A stretch of DNA of 64,000 nucleotides from Acanthosepion lycidas (taxonomy: Eukaryota > Mollusca > Cephalopoda > Sepiida > Sepiidae): positions 54,043,428-54,107,427 of the forward strand of contig OZ010590.1 of assembly GCA_963932145.1 (NCBI GenBank). The letters are read 5' to 3'. The first letter of the stretch is position 1, and every line of letters starts with the position of its first letter. Shown here piece after piece: positions 1 to 10,329 of the stretch. Position numbers and translations under genes: made by a program. The notes beneath the pieces were generated by a model. That model saw only the letters and a list, made by a program, of their open reading frames with translations, was not told where the DNA came from and searched no databases.

Positions 1-350
1 GCTTTTGTAACACAGGAAGAGGTTAAAACTGACGTTTGTGAGTTCTTCGAATCAAAGCCAAAAGAATTTTACATTAATGGAATTAGTAAGCTTGTTAATA
101 GATAGAAGAAGGTCATAGATAATCATGGAAAATACATTGTTGATTGAATCTGGAATTAAATGTAACATTTGGTCACTTGTATTCTTTATTCCAAATTCGG
201 ACAGAACTTATGGGATGACCTGATATATATATATAACATATGTTTATGCTGTAAATATAAATTTATGTAGACATTAGCTGTAGTTCTAGGCAGAGAACTG
301 CGTTCAAAATACATTTAGCTGAAGCCATAAAATTGTGTTCAAAATATTTA
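1..350. other. unassigned AT-rich DNA
   Basis: I see no coding signature, tandem repeat or recognisable element end here apart from a short TA run near 225-235. Confidence 0.5.
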
Positions 351-353
351 GAT

Positions 354-405
354 TTCAGCATTAAATGACCCATAGAGATTGATATGCCGCTAAACAAAGT
401 CAAGT
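354..405 (+). repeat. SINE 3' tail fragment
   Basis: It contains the tail motif 'cattaaatgaccca' followed by 'gatatgccg' and an A-rich end. The same tail recurs at 36505, 42250, 53565, 53685, 53795 and, inverted, at 55690. It is a short 3' remnant of a SINE-like retroposon with no head attached. Confidence 0.6.
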
Positions 406-427
406 AAACCAATCCATCTACAATCCC

Positions 428-605
428 AGATGTGGATGTGCGCGTCGCGTAGTGAATATTGGCGCGTATGTGTGATTGGAATGTCGGGTTCAAATTCCAG
501 CCGACGCCATTGCATTCGCTTTAGGACATATACCCTTGGAAAGGTATGAATTTATTTCTTTTCCTCCCAGCTTGAGTTCTCTAGCAACTGTCTGGGTGTG
601 CGACT
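428..605 (+). mobile_element. tRNA-headed SINE, decayed
   Basis: A B-box-like 'gggttcaaattccag' lies at 486-500, followed by the body motif 'ccttggaaaggtatgaat' at 532-549 and a 'cctcccagct' segment. The same head and body order is seen at 13262-13440, where the tRNA resemblance is clearer. The A-box side is degenerate. This is a non-coding pol III retroposon and depends on LINE proteins for movement. Confidence 0.55.
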
Positions 606-1440
606 AGCATCTCTACCTCGTAAAAACCTACTTGCTACAAAAACAGCAATAGCAGTGACATGAGACTATAGAGATGAACTCCACAAGAGAGTCTACAATA
701 AGAGTCTACAGATTTCATAACAACAATTTCGCGCATTATGTTAGGCGACCCACAATTTAGGTGACAACAGTCCCCCAAAACGGGAAGAATAAAGAAGCAG
801 ACGATTTTGTTAATTGGTAATTATTAATGACTGAGGCCAATATTAAGATTAATAAACATCAAATCACTTCATAAGAGAGGAATGAATAGCAAGCCAGTCT
901 TATGACCATAAAGAAAGGACTGGGATCAGTCCTAACAAAAAGACTTCAGGTTTGTGACCCTGTGACGTGAATAGCAGTGCAGCTCACATCGAAGCAATAA
1001 ACAGAAAGCCAAGTTCATGACCATTGCAAATGGAATCGGTTCATTTCGCACTAGATATATTACGCTTGTAGCTAAGTCCTGTACAGAATATCTTGAATAT
1101 TAAACAACCTTACTGTATAGCAATGAATAGAAAGCCATTTTAATAAATATTGCAAATGGAGCGGATTCATTTCTCATTCCGATTGTAGAAAATTTTATTT
1201 GATCCACAAAGAGGTGTTATTTCTATTCCTTTGTCAATTCTAGCATCGTTTCATCTCTAAAAGGCAGGATGTGTGTGTGTGTGTAATGAATGCACGGACA
1301 CAATTTTCGACGGATTTGCACCAAAATTTTCAAGCACATGCTCCAAGTTAGTGGAAAGGCCAAGACCGCCTTTGCATTTCCCAACTCCCATCGATAGTGG
1401 AAATAATCGATTTCGGCAGTTTTCATGTAGTTTGCGGCCA
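606..1440. other. unassigned, with scattered satellite-like monomers
   Basis: Around 1010-1215 there are diverged stretches ('aaatggaatcggttcattt', 'ttttatttgatccacaaag') that resemble the ~87-bp satellite monomer of 2610-3215. Otherwise I see nothing beyond a short (GT) run at 1268-1283. Confidence 0.4.
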
Positions 1441-1448
1441 TTTTGTAC

Positions 1449-1540
1449 TGGCCAGATTGAGAGCCTATAGCTGGCTGCCACGAATAGGCAGGAAGATTCT
1501 ATTGGCCAGCATGAGAGCCAACAGCTGACTGACACGAATG
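1449..1540. repeat. two-unit tandem repeat, ~53 bp
   Basis: Two adjacent diverged units share 'ggccagattgagagcc' or 'ggccagcatgagagcc' followed by 'agctg...cacgaat'. No coding potential. Confidence 0.6.
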
Positions 1541-2609
1541 TTAACTAGTATCCTAGCATGCAAAAAAAATCGGTAGCTGCATTAGTCACAAGTGGGAAAA
1601 ATTTAAATCTGCATGGCACTTTACTCCAATTGGCTCATTCGCTTGCTTAAACTCAACGTTGATTCTGATTCCGCAGAAGTGGGTTGGGCGTGAAAAAGTA
1701 TTTGTTGTTAACATTCTTTTTTCATTCAGTTTTTCCAGTTACGAGTCCTTTTTTAAAGCTGATCGTTTTGTGTTCATTTTGTTTAGTTCTTTTTTCGTAA
1801 CATATTTAATGTTTAGTATAGAGCTTAGAAAAAATTCGCAGTGTGTGATAGACAGGAAGTAAGGCATGTAGCAACATCAGCACAGCAAAGGGCACTGCTT
1901 TAAAGGCAAGGAAGGGCAAAAATATTTTAAGTCAAATGATAGCGATTGTTGTATGAGTCGTACGATTCTTGAATCAAGCACGGGCAACGCTGGGCCATGC
2001 TGCTTATAGGGAATATAAAAAGAAGATTTATTCGACACTTAGTGTATTCCTTCACATGTCTAATCAGGAGCCATTTCAAAAGGAAATTTAGTTAGACCGA
2101 TGAACATAATATATCCTCATCTGTCTATTTCTCGTTCAGAATAATTGGAGAGGCAGTATCAAAAGGACATTGATTTGATCCACGAATGTATATCGTTATT
2201 GATAATTAATTCATCGAATATAGAAGAATCTTCAGTAGAATGCACAAAAACACTGGACGGCCGTTTCGTACTATTTTTGGGGGCTTCACCCGGACCGTTA
2301 CGATCTGAGGCAAGCGTCATACCCAATGGAAAAACGTGTCTCGATGACGGTGTGAAACAAACCAAACTGGATATAGGGTCAGCTCTTCTTAAATTCCGTC
2401 ATGTGACTCATCCGAATCTACTTATACCAACAGAATGTGCCCCCATGAGTCACGTCTTCTATCCCCAAGCCGCTCTATCCGAAGCATTAGAAGCTGGTTC
2501 AAGCAGGGATATATATATATATATAAATTAAGAGGTGTTTGCATAATCATAATTAATTGCTGTTATTCTATATTAGCTTAGGCTAGTTTTTTAGGGAATT
2601 TTAAAAGGA
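1541..2609. other. unassigned, with diverged satellite monomers
   Basis: Stretches near 2030-2180 ('aaaggaaatttag', 'ttgatttgatccacgaatg') look like old monomers of the satellite that forms a clear array from 2610. The open frame at 2145-2531 resembles no protein I know and ends in a (TA)n run. Confidence 0.4.
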
Positions 2610-3215
2610 AGCTTTTATTTGATCAGCGCCGTCGTGTTTTTCATGTAACTTCATGTCACGTCATGTGTCCATTCCATTGGAATTATGAAAAGGCATCTTT
2701 TGTTTGATCCACGACAACATACTATTCTCATTTCATAGGTTATCCGGTCTGGTGTCAATTCCCGTGAAAATACCAAATGGAAGCTTTAGTTTGATCCACC
2801 GCGATATGCTATTCTGATTTTATAGGTTATCCGGTCATATCAAATGGAATCTTATTTGATCCACGACGATATACTATTCTCAATTCATAGATTTTGCAGT
2901 CCGATGTCAATTACTATGGACATATCAAATGGAATCTTATTTAATCCACGGTGATATATTATTCCTATTTCATAAGTTATTCGGTCCTGTGTTTATTCAC
3001 ATGGAAATATCAAATAGAAGCTTTCTAACTGATCCACAACGATATGCAATTCTCATTCATAAGTCATTCGGTCCAGTGTCAATTACCATGGAAATATCAA
3101 ATGGAATTTTATTTGATCCACGACGACATGCTATTCTCATTTCATAAGTTATTCGGACCAGTGTCTATTCCCATAGAAATATCAAATAGAAAATTTTATT
3201 TGATTCACGACGATC
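2610..3215. repeat. satellite array, ~87-bp monomer, about 7 copies
   Basis: Successive units begin 'tttgatccacgacgatat', continue 'ctattctcatttcataag' and 'ttcggtccagtgtcaatt', and end 'aaatatcaaatggaa'. Units start near 2615, 2702, 2790 (a short unit), 2858, 2943, 3030 and 3115. Divergence is moderate, and the first unit is the most degenerate. Similar single monomers lie upstream from about 1010. I do not recognise the family. Confidence 0.8.
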
Positions 3216-3368
3216 TTTTCTAAGAATTAATTTTGTATCTAATTATGTTGGTCTTTCTCATGGAACTGATGGCGAAAATTAAGAGCTTCCGTCAAAGCTA
3301 TCATTTAGAAAAAAATGAAAAGTTACAATAACAATTAAAGTATTTCAAATTAAAATCACGTCGTTCTA

Positions 3369-3438
3369 TTAGGTTGGTGCAAAAATAATTTCGTTTTCTA
3401 ACATGTGAGAAAACGAAATTATTTTTGCACCAACCTAA
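3369..3438. mobile_element. palindromic mariner-type MITE, 70 bp (ttcgtttt subfamily)
   Basis: The termini are 'ttaggttggtgcaaaaataa' and its reverse complement, flanked by TA at 3367-3368 and 3439-3440. The whole element folds into one near-perfect hairpin with inner arms 'ttcgttttct' and 'agaaaacgaa'. It encodes nothing. A TA duplication and these ends are characteristic of Tc1/mariner-mobilised MITEs. Confidence 0.92.
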
Positions 3439-3719
3439 TAATTAAAATTGCTGTTCGTCAGCTTTCGGCATGGGTATTTCACTTACGAAATCCTCAAACT
3501 AAGAATTTCAAAACAATTACCATTATTCAATAGTTCCAAATCCAATCTTGTAACGTTCATCAACACAGAACAGACTGAGTTTTCTCCAAACATGATGAAC
3601 GGTTATAAGGTTAATGAGGTTCCTAGCCTGGTATGTCATCACTTTCCAGATTCGATAGTTTCCCATCTTACCACACTTTCTCACAGATGAAATATTTCTA
3701 GCCACTATCACTATTTTCA

Positions 3720-4080
3720 TGGTATATGTTCGGGCGAACTTCATTTCCTGCATGCACCAATCCAGACCTTCATAGCTACGACCCGCCATGCCATTAGTCG
3801 ACTCCACCTAATTACCTTCATATTGCATCGGTAAGAAGAAAGTTCTGCTCAATAGAGTTTCTTCGTCAGAACTATTGAATTGTGTAACGTACTCCCGAGA
3901 GAATGCTTCCCCCTATCAATTAAACATTTCAAATCTAGGGTCAGCCGACATCTACCTCACATATACTAACTGTATTAGTCTCTTGTTTTCTGTACGCCCA
4001 CACAAGCTAATTTCGCAGTTTTGATTGGCTGTTGGGCCTTGCATAGTGGGAACAAGATTATTAAGAAAAAAATGAAATAT
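3720..4080 (+). pseudogene. LINE-B (jockey/CR1-like) 3' fragment
   Basis: This aligns with the 3' end of the LINE-B family seen at 14480-14895 and 56710-57935. Shared landmarks are 'gctacgacccgccatgcca', then 'aagaagaaagttctg', 'actcccgagagaatg' and 'tttcaaatctagggtcag', followed by the family's 3' untranslated end 'gggccttgcatagtgggaa'. Family knowledge: this is the C-terminal tail of a non-LTR reverse transcriptase. Stops and indels break the frame, and the 5' part is absent. Confidence 0.75.
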
Positions 4081-4367
4081 TTTATCTCAATATTTTTCTT
4101 TTTATCATTAAATTTATTTTCCAATGCCATCTCGGTTTATCTATCTATCTATCTAATAGCGCAGTTGTTTCTAAAGGATTACTTTGTTGAAATATAAGTT
4201 GTTCTGCCAAAAATTACCAAGAATACCCATATAAAGTTTATGTGGGAAATGAGGAAGTTTTAAGAAGAATATTAGCTACAAGAAAACTATTTCTAACAAT
4301 CAGAAAGAGACAGCTAAGCTGAGCTTTTGGAATAATGACGAAAGAAGGCTTACTTTTCTTTTTACGT

Positions 4368-4835
4368 GCAATATCCTGGCGATCATGGCTCTCAACCTCC
4401 ATCTATCCCTTGCAGCTCTAAAACAAGTTCCTTCCCTCTGCCACCTCACCCATACCACATTCTGTCAACCACTTGCTTAAGCCCGATGGGTATGTCATGC
4501 GTTGTGTTCCCTTGTCTTTCTTTCCGTCTATTCAATCCGTGAGTATCAGATTCTCCAGGCCCTCCTTCCTCATTATGTGTCCCAGAAACTTCAGCTGCCT
4601 CTTCTTGATATTAAGTATAAGCCTCCTCCTTGTTTGCAATCTCTCTAAGATCTCATCCTTGCTCACACGCTCGGCCCATGATATCCTTAGCATCCTTCTG
4701 TAGAACCACATCTCCGTCGCCTCGAGTCTCTTCTTCATCTTTCAGGAAATCGTCCAACATTCGCTGCCCTAAAGAAGGAAAGATGTCACGTAACAGCTCA
4801 GTATTCTTTTCTTTGTTGCCAAAGAATTCACCCTG
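4368..4835 (-). pseudogene. LINE-A (RTE-like) reverse transcriptase C-terminus
   Basis: The minus strand reads KKRLEATEMWFYRRMLRIS near 4670-4735 and then KKRQLKFLGHIMRKEGLENL near 4540-4600. These blocks are characteristic of the C-terminal region of RTE-clade endonuclease/reverse transcriptases. The 3' end at about 4370 is followed on the plus-strand left by a CTTTT-rich run, the family's tail position. The catalytic RT core is absent and the frame has decayed towards the 3' end, so this is a dead 5'-truncated copy. Confidence 0.85.
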
Positions 4836-4922
4836 AAGCCTTGGGAAATTTAATAATCACAGGGCATATCGGAGACAAGATAGGCAGGGAAAAAGAACGA
4901 GTAACTTAATAAATCTGCGTAA

Positions 4923-4923
<1 letters not shown>

Positions 4924-4961
<38 letters not shown>
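4924..4961. repeat. (AT)n microsatellite
   Basis: Uninterrupted TA dinucleotides; no other content. Confidence 0.95.
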
Positions 4962-4967
<6 letters not shown>

Positions 4968-5151
4968 CACAAATGCAAAATGATGGTAGAAAGTTATATC
5001 ACCATTTAGAGAAACAAAAGACTTAGAAAAACAAATGACTTATTGAGAGTCATTATTACCCCAGTCCTAAAAGAACATGAGTAATAAAAGAATTATCACT
5101 CAGTTCCGATTAGTCTACGTATAAAAAGAACTATGTGAGAATTAAAAGCAC

Positions 5152-5216
5152 TACCGTAGGAACCGCTTGCGTGACTAGCTTGCTAACCACTACGCCACAG
5201 CGAAGCGTCCAAACAG
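5152..5216 (-). repeat. tRNA-like SINE head fragment
   Basis: The minus strand reads 'gctgtggcgtagtggttagc', an A-box-like tRNA 5' half (TGGCGTAGTGG). No clear B box or body follows, so it is probably a truncated SINE head. Confidence 0.5.
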
Positions 5217-5469
5217 TTGTAAGAATCTTCATCTGAACTTAGGAAACGTTGAATTGTATTTTTATTGCAAAATTGTTAGCGAGTCTCAAATTTTCAGGTC
5301 AGGTTCAGATACATAACAAAAGAAATCCATCTTCGATGTAATAATGTTTGTCAATTTGATTACTCCCGCTACAACAACCGGGACTCAGTTTGCTCTTGGT
5401 AATGTGGATTAAATAGAGTCTGGTAGATCAGCAGGAACTGTCCCTTACCCCATAACCCCCGTCATTACT

Positions 5470-6050
5470 CCCTCTTACTTGTTGCGCATGTTTCTTTTAC
5501 TCTATTGCCTTATTGCTTACTGTCTCTTTGTTTGCTATTATCAGTTTCTCTTGTATTGTCTTCTTTTAAACAGAATTGTGCCAATTGCTTCATTGTTATT
5601 TTCGGTATATATTACATCTTCCTCATCTTTTTTTTCTGTCCGTTTTTCACCCACTCGGGGAAAATTCAGATTTACTTCATTTCTTTCTATTTATCTCTCT
5701 CTCTTTCTTTCTTTTCATTAATTCGTTTCGTTTTTCTTTCTTTCCTTTTTTTCATTGATTTTTTCCTTCTTTTTTTTCATTGATTTTTTTTCTTTTCTTT
5801 TTTCACTGATTTTTTTTCTTTTCTTTTTTCATTGATTTTTTCCTTCTTTTTTTTCATTTATTCTTTTTCTTTTCTTTTTTCACTGATTTTTTTTCTTTCA
5901 TTCTTTTTTTTTGCGTTTACATTTCGTATTTCTGATTTTATTTCATTAATTCATTCATTTGCCAGTATCTTACTTCAATTCGAATATTCTTTTTTTCCTT
6001 CATTTTTTTTATCTCTTTGCTTGATTAGTCGTTCTCTTCTTGCCTTTTTC

Positions 6051-6085
<35 letters not shown>

Positions 6086-6650
6086 TGTTTACTCCATTCA
6101 TTCATTATTCATTTACTTATACTAGGTTGGTGCAAAAATAATGACGGTTTTTGACGCATTTTCTAACGTCAAAAACCGACATTATTTTTGCACCAACCTA
6201 ATATCTTGCTCCACTTTTTGTTTGCCTCTAATTTTTTTCTTTTATCATTTCTTTCATATCTCTTTCTTTTTTTACTCTTTCTTTTTCGCTTCTTTCATTT
6301 CTCCTTCTTTTGGTTTCTTCCTCAGGCATTTAGCATCGTTTCTTTCTTTCTTTCTTTCTTTGCTGAAATTCTTCTTTTTTTCTTTTTCTTCATTTTTCAC
6401 CGCATCTTTCTTACTTTTTCTAATCTCTTTCATTATGTCTTTTATATTTTCCTTTTCTTAATTCATCCATTTTTTTTCTTTTCTATCTTTCTCCTCTCAT
6501 TTTGCTTGTTTCTTTCTTTCTTTCTTTCTTTCTTCGTCCGTTTTTATTATTTTACCTTCTCTTCCTTTATCTCCCTTTCCCTCCCTTATCTTTATCCTTT
6601 ATTAGAAGACCCTCTTTTTTTTCTCTCCGATCTTCCTAACACTTTATAGA
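5470..6650. repeat. long polypyrimidine tract (plus strand), 1.2 kb
   Basis: The tract is dominated by TTTC, TTTTC and CTTT runs, including an uninterrupted (TTTC)n at about 6048-6085, and is split by a MITE at 6122. Long open frames here only reflect absence of purines (no stops in a T/C-only strand) and translate as F/S/L repeats, so I call none of them a gene. Confidence 0.85.
6122..6201. mobile_element. palindromic mariner-type MITE, 80 bp (cggttttt subfamily)
   Basis: The ends are 'ctaggttggtgcaaaaataa' (first base mutated) and 'ttatttttgcaccaacctaa', flanked by TA on both sides. The inner arms are 'cggtttttgacg' and 'cgtcaaaaaccg'. It sits inside a polypyrimidine tract, so its boundaries are very clear. 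Confidence 0.92.
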
Positions 6651-7084
6651 ATAATCTTTACACTCTCTCCTTCCTATTTCTAAACACCATAGTTTCTATC
6701 CCCCCCTCTCTCTTTTCTCACACATACATCCTTACTCTCCATGACAATCAGAGAACTAAGGAATTGGGACTTGAACCATTATAATCTCATCCATCTCGGC
6801 ACTCTGTAAAAATGGTGTGGGAAACTCCACTGCTAGCCAGTGGCTATCAGTCATAGGATTCTGTAGAAGAATCGCTGACGGCATCAGTAAGCATTTGTGA
6901 AAAGTGTCAGGAATTGCTGTACAGGATTTGGGGTGATAATGGCGGCGGTCGGCATAAGAGTTCGTGGTGGGGGCAATGTGGGATAAGGTATTCCGATGAG
7001 GGCTTATGGCAATGCAGGGTACCCGTTTATTTTCAAAGTACATTACGTCAACTTTAATAGCTTGTTCAAAATAAAATTCTTCTT
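6651..7084. other. unassigned
   Basis: A non-repetitive stretch after the polypyrimidine tract. I recognise no coding or element signature. Confidence 0.4.
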
Positions 7085-7352
7085 TTTTATATGCTGTGTC
7101 CCTTCAGTACGTGGGCGGTTGTGGTTGTCCACAACTTCCTATTCTTTGAAGATCCTAGTAAGGTCTCTCGTTTTGCTATCTCTTCCAATCCCGGTTGTGC
7201 TAACTAACCATTTACACAAGTTCGTTAGGTAGGTTATTCGTTGCTTTTCTCTGTCTCTTTTGCTTTCATTGTCTCCTGAGTGTCAAATTTCCCAAGCCTT
7301 CTTTCCTCATTTCCCAGAAATGTTAATTGCCTCTTTCTGATTCTAAGTATGT
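7085..7352 (-). pseudogene. LINE-A 3' fragment
   Basis: On the plus strand it starts with the family 3' end 'tgctgtgtcccttcagtacg' and continues through 'ccaagccttctttcctcat' and 'cagaaatgttaattgcctct'. In the coding orientation these correspond to the RQLxFLGxxMRKEGL region and the final ...YVLxGHST stop region. It is diverged and carries stops. Confidence 0.75.
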
Positions 7353-7394
7353 AGAACGACATTAAGTCATTATTCGAGCTACATGTCTTATCAA

Positions 7395-7765
7395 TTTTAG
7401 TTTTTGCTGTGATTGAAAGTCCTCAAGCGATTTGCTATTTGTTATTTGGTACAGTTCTTTGTGAATATGTAGCGCCAGTCCACAATGTTTGAAGAAGTGC
7501 GGTCTCCACCAACATCCATAGATTTCACTCGCTCAAAGCCATTTTTACCATTGATCTAAGATATCTGATCTTCATCTGTGAAGAGATTGCCTCGCATTCA
7601 ATTCCATATAGGCGAACCAATATTACATGAGAGTTTAGTACTCTTTTTGGTTGTTTCTAATGAAACTTTGCTGTTTTTTAAAACTTTGCTTAGCTTTCGG
7701 AAGGCATTATTCGTTATCCCAACACGCCTTTCGATTTCCATCTTCTGTTAAAACACAGTGCTGCT
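7395..7765 (-). pseudogene. RTE-like LINE fragment
   Basis: The minus strand near 7640-7740 reads RRVGITNNAFRKLSKVLKN, the region that in RTE-clade reverse transcriptases precedes the FYRRMLR block. The lower-coordinate part (7410-7570) is repeated at 11250-11430: both share 'tatttggtacagtt', 'tatgtagcgccagtcca' and 'ctcgctcaaagccattt'. It may be a separate LINE-A subfamily. Confidence 0.6.
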
Positions 7766-7889
7766 CCATTTCTCGAATTACAGAACATGAAAGAAACGAT
7801 AATGCTAAACTCTAAGGTATGATCGGCACTGGTCAAGACAAATAGAAAGTAGCAGAAACAGAATGGATGGTAATAAGAGATGTTGTCTA

Positions 7890-8120
7890 TCTTAAATGAT
7901 TACTGGAAAAATAAATAAAATATACGACAGTGGTGAAATACTGGAAGACCTTAGTAAATCCATTTTCATAGCCATTTCTAAGAAACCAGGTGTAAATGAA
8001 TGCGTAATCCGTCGAAAAATCAGCTCAATGGGCCATATAACGAAAGTTATTGGTCAGATTCTGAAGAATAAAGCTGGAGGCAGATTTCAAAGAGAAATTT
8101 CGCTATGCGAAAGCGCCTTT
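7890..8120 (+). pseudogene. LINE-A reverse transcriptase finger/palm fragment
   Basis: The translation from about 7896 contains YDSGEILEDLSKSIFIAIS, then KKPGVNECVIRRKISSMGHI and TKVIGQILKNKAG. The order matches the N-terminal part of the RT domain of RTE-clade LINEs (the conserved 'SIFIALPKKPG...ISLMSHITK...ILMxRA' stretch). The catalytic FADD/YADD block is not present, and the frame continues to 8207 with unrelated residues. It is on the opposite strand from the LINE pieces at 7085-7765, so it is an independent insertion or an inverted rearrangement. Confidence 0.75.
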
Positions 8121-8209
8121 GGATTTCTAGCAGTTAATTACTTATTTTTAAATCCGATAAGATATTGTTGGGTTAATGAAAAATCTTTGCAGTATTTTTT
8201 ACCATAACT

Positions 8210-8570
8210 TTTTTTATCATGTAAATTCATAGCATTGTTACTGAGTTATACAAGCATTTTTCCTGAATTTCTATAACCTAATTCCAGCTTTCAGATAAGT
8301 TAGTAGGGAATGCTGAAAAGTTATCGTCCCGACCCTCCTCTAGAAATATGGAAATTATTTTGTCACTGCAGCTGGAACATATTATCTAATATTGTAAAGT
8401 CCCAATTTGCTGGATATTTATTTGTTTAAATTTGTTACAGATAATTGGTTGGATGTGGAATTACAATGTGCTTTATTCTGATGACGTCACGAAGTTACTG
8501 TTCTGGCAGTAGACAATTCCAAAAGAACTCCACTCATGTGTATTTTCTGTTTTACTGTTGTTCAAACGAT
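8210..8570. other. unassigned
   Basis: No recognisable feature. Confidence 0.4.
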
Positions 8571-8571
8571 A

Positions 8572-8935
8572 AAAGGCCCAAGAGCCATTTAAGGTAGAGG
8601 ATTACTGAATGAGGTTGCTGACGGTAGATAATAGTTAATCTGAGACTTGAAGAGGTCAAAATTGTACTGATCGAGAAAGAATCCTCTCTGGATAGTGTTC
8701 CACAAAATGGAGGTTCTTGGACACAAGCTTTCCGGCTATAACTTCCTCCTTATCAATGGAATACAAAGAGAATGAAGATGAATAGATCCTATATACTTAG
8801 CATGAAGGGTCTTAGCTGAGAATGGCAGGAATTGGTGGAATTAAAGAAAGGTAATACAAGGTGGAAAATAATTTATCTCCCATAAGGCCAGGTAGACTCT
8901 TTTAAACTTTGTCAAGGAAAGAATATGAGGAATGA
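8572..8935 (-). pseudogene. LINE-B 3' fragment
   Basis: The plus strand opens with 'ggcccaagagccatttaagg', the inverse of the LINE-B 3' end ('...gtggctcttggacc'). It ends with 'aaaataatttatctcccata', the inverse of the conserved '...gggtgatgaattatttt' segment. The frame is interrupted and the copy is 5'-truncated. Confidence 0.7.
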
Positions 8936-9261
8936 GCAGTGCATGGCTGTTATTCTTCATTTCTTTTTCTAATCTGGTTCTTGTAATGATAGAGAACGAC
9001 AAAGTTTTTCCAGGCTCATTTGTGAAGAATTGGTGTGCCAGCGTTCAATCCTAAGACTTCAGAACCAAGACACCGAACAGTCTAGGAATCCTTCAACAGT
9101 GTCAATTCTAAAATTGTTGATCATATTCATAACCCAATACTGACCGATCAATGGATTTTGGTCAACAGAATCACAGAGAAACTAGAGATAGCCAAAGAAC
9201 TTGAGTGCCAAAATATTTGAATGCTAATTAGAAATGATAATAATAGGGTTTTATATTTTTA

Positions 9262-10222
9262 ATCATTTCACCCCCAAGGCAATAAAGCAACTGAGACACA
9301 AAAAGTTACTGAGTATTACAGAATATGAAAAAAGTAGACTATTAAGTATGGACCTTCACAAAAACGCGATACCTAAAGTTTAAAATAAATTTTAAAAAAA
9401 TGAAAAATCTTTTTGAAGCTTTTATTTTAGTTTCAATTTCAAGCTAATAGATTAAATTTAATATTTACAATAATCAAAATACGTTGCTGTATTTAAAAAG
9501 AAACTATATTAAATTAACTGGAAGGATTTTTTAAACTAATATAAATATGAAGAGGGTTAATTTTTTGAAATTTCATAAAATTAATTAAATGAGGGTAACA
9601 TATGTATTAGGTTGGTGCAAAATAATGACGTAATAATGTCGTTTTTGACGTATTTTGTAACGTCAAAAAACGACATTATTACGTCATTATTTTTGCATCA
9701 ACCTAATAAAAAAAAAAAATTTACCAAGATTTTATAAAAAAAAAATTTCCAAAATAATCTCATTCATTTGTAAATAAGTGGTGAACATGCAATTAAAATC
9801 CAAGAATTATTTGATTTTTCAAGAATTTTCAAAACAATGTGTTTTTTTACCGAATAAAAAACCCAACTAAATCTTTGATTCACCCGCTGATGCATGATAA
9901 ACAAAATTTTTGACCAAAATTTCGAACGTGTGTAGGATAAACAATTGTCTTTCCCTTCATAATAACACACATCTTGACGATAAAATTTTGTTTTTATCAA
10001 GTTTGGGGCCTTTTTTCATCATGGTATGTGCTTTTTAAGAACGTTTTTTGGGCACTTACTATTATGGAGAGCGGACAATAAAAGAAAAAAAGATTAAGAA
10101 ATCTTTGAATATCGAACTTGACTGGGAACCAAGAAACCGGAAGAAAGAAGAAATTACTAGCATAGAACTTACAGTTACATGTAACCATTTCAACTCTAAA
10201 ATGATGATACCTTATTGCTAAT
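9262..10222 (-). pseudogene. LINE-C fragment, interrupted
   Basis: Two blocks match the LINE-C 3' region. Block 9265-9345 ('cacccccaaggcaataaagc', 'gttactgagtattacagaa') is the tail end. Block 10060-10222 ('gcggacaataaaagaa', 'aagaaaccggaagaaag', 'gcatagaacttacagttaca') is further upstream in the coding sense. About 700 bp of unrelated AT-rich DNA, including a MITE at 9607, separates them. Compare 24922-25400 and 62030-62540, where the blocks are contiguous. Confidence 0.65.
9607..9706. mobile_element. palindromic mariner-type MITE, 100 bp (gacgtaat subfamily)
   Basis: The ends are 'ttaggttggtgcaaaataat' and 'attatttttgcatcaaccta' plus a final a, with TA flanks at 9605-9606 and 9707-9708. 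The inner arms 'gacgtaataatgtcgttttt' pair with their complement. Non-coding. Confidence 0.92.
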
Positions 10223-10225
10223 CTA

Positions 10226-10326
10226 TTAGGTTGGTGCAAAAATAATGACTTAATAATGTCGTTTTTTTACGTTAAAAATACGTCAAAAAACGACATTATT
10301 ACGTCATTATTTTTGCACCAACCTAA
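10226..10326. mobile_element. palindromic mariner-type MITE, 101 bp (gacgtaat subfamily)
   Basis: Perfect 'ttaggttggtgcaaaaataa' ends with TA on both sides (10224-10225 and 10327-10328). The first block reads 'gacttaataatgtcg', a one-base variant of the subfamily. It lies immediately beside the LINE-C block ending at about 10222. Confidence 0.93.
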
Positions 10327-10329
10327 TAG

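Noticed and set aside
2145..2531. 128-codon plus-strand open frame
   Set aside because: Ends in a (TA)n run and overlaps an old satellite monomer; no recognisable protein.
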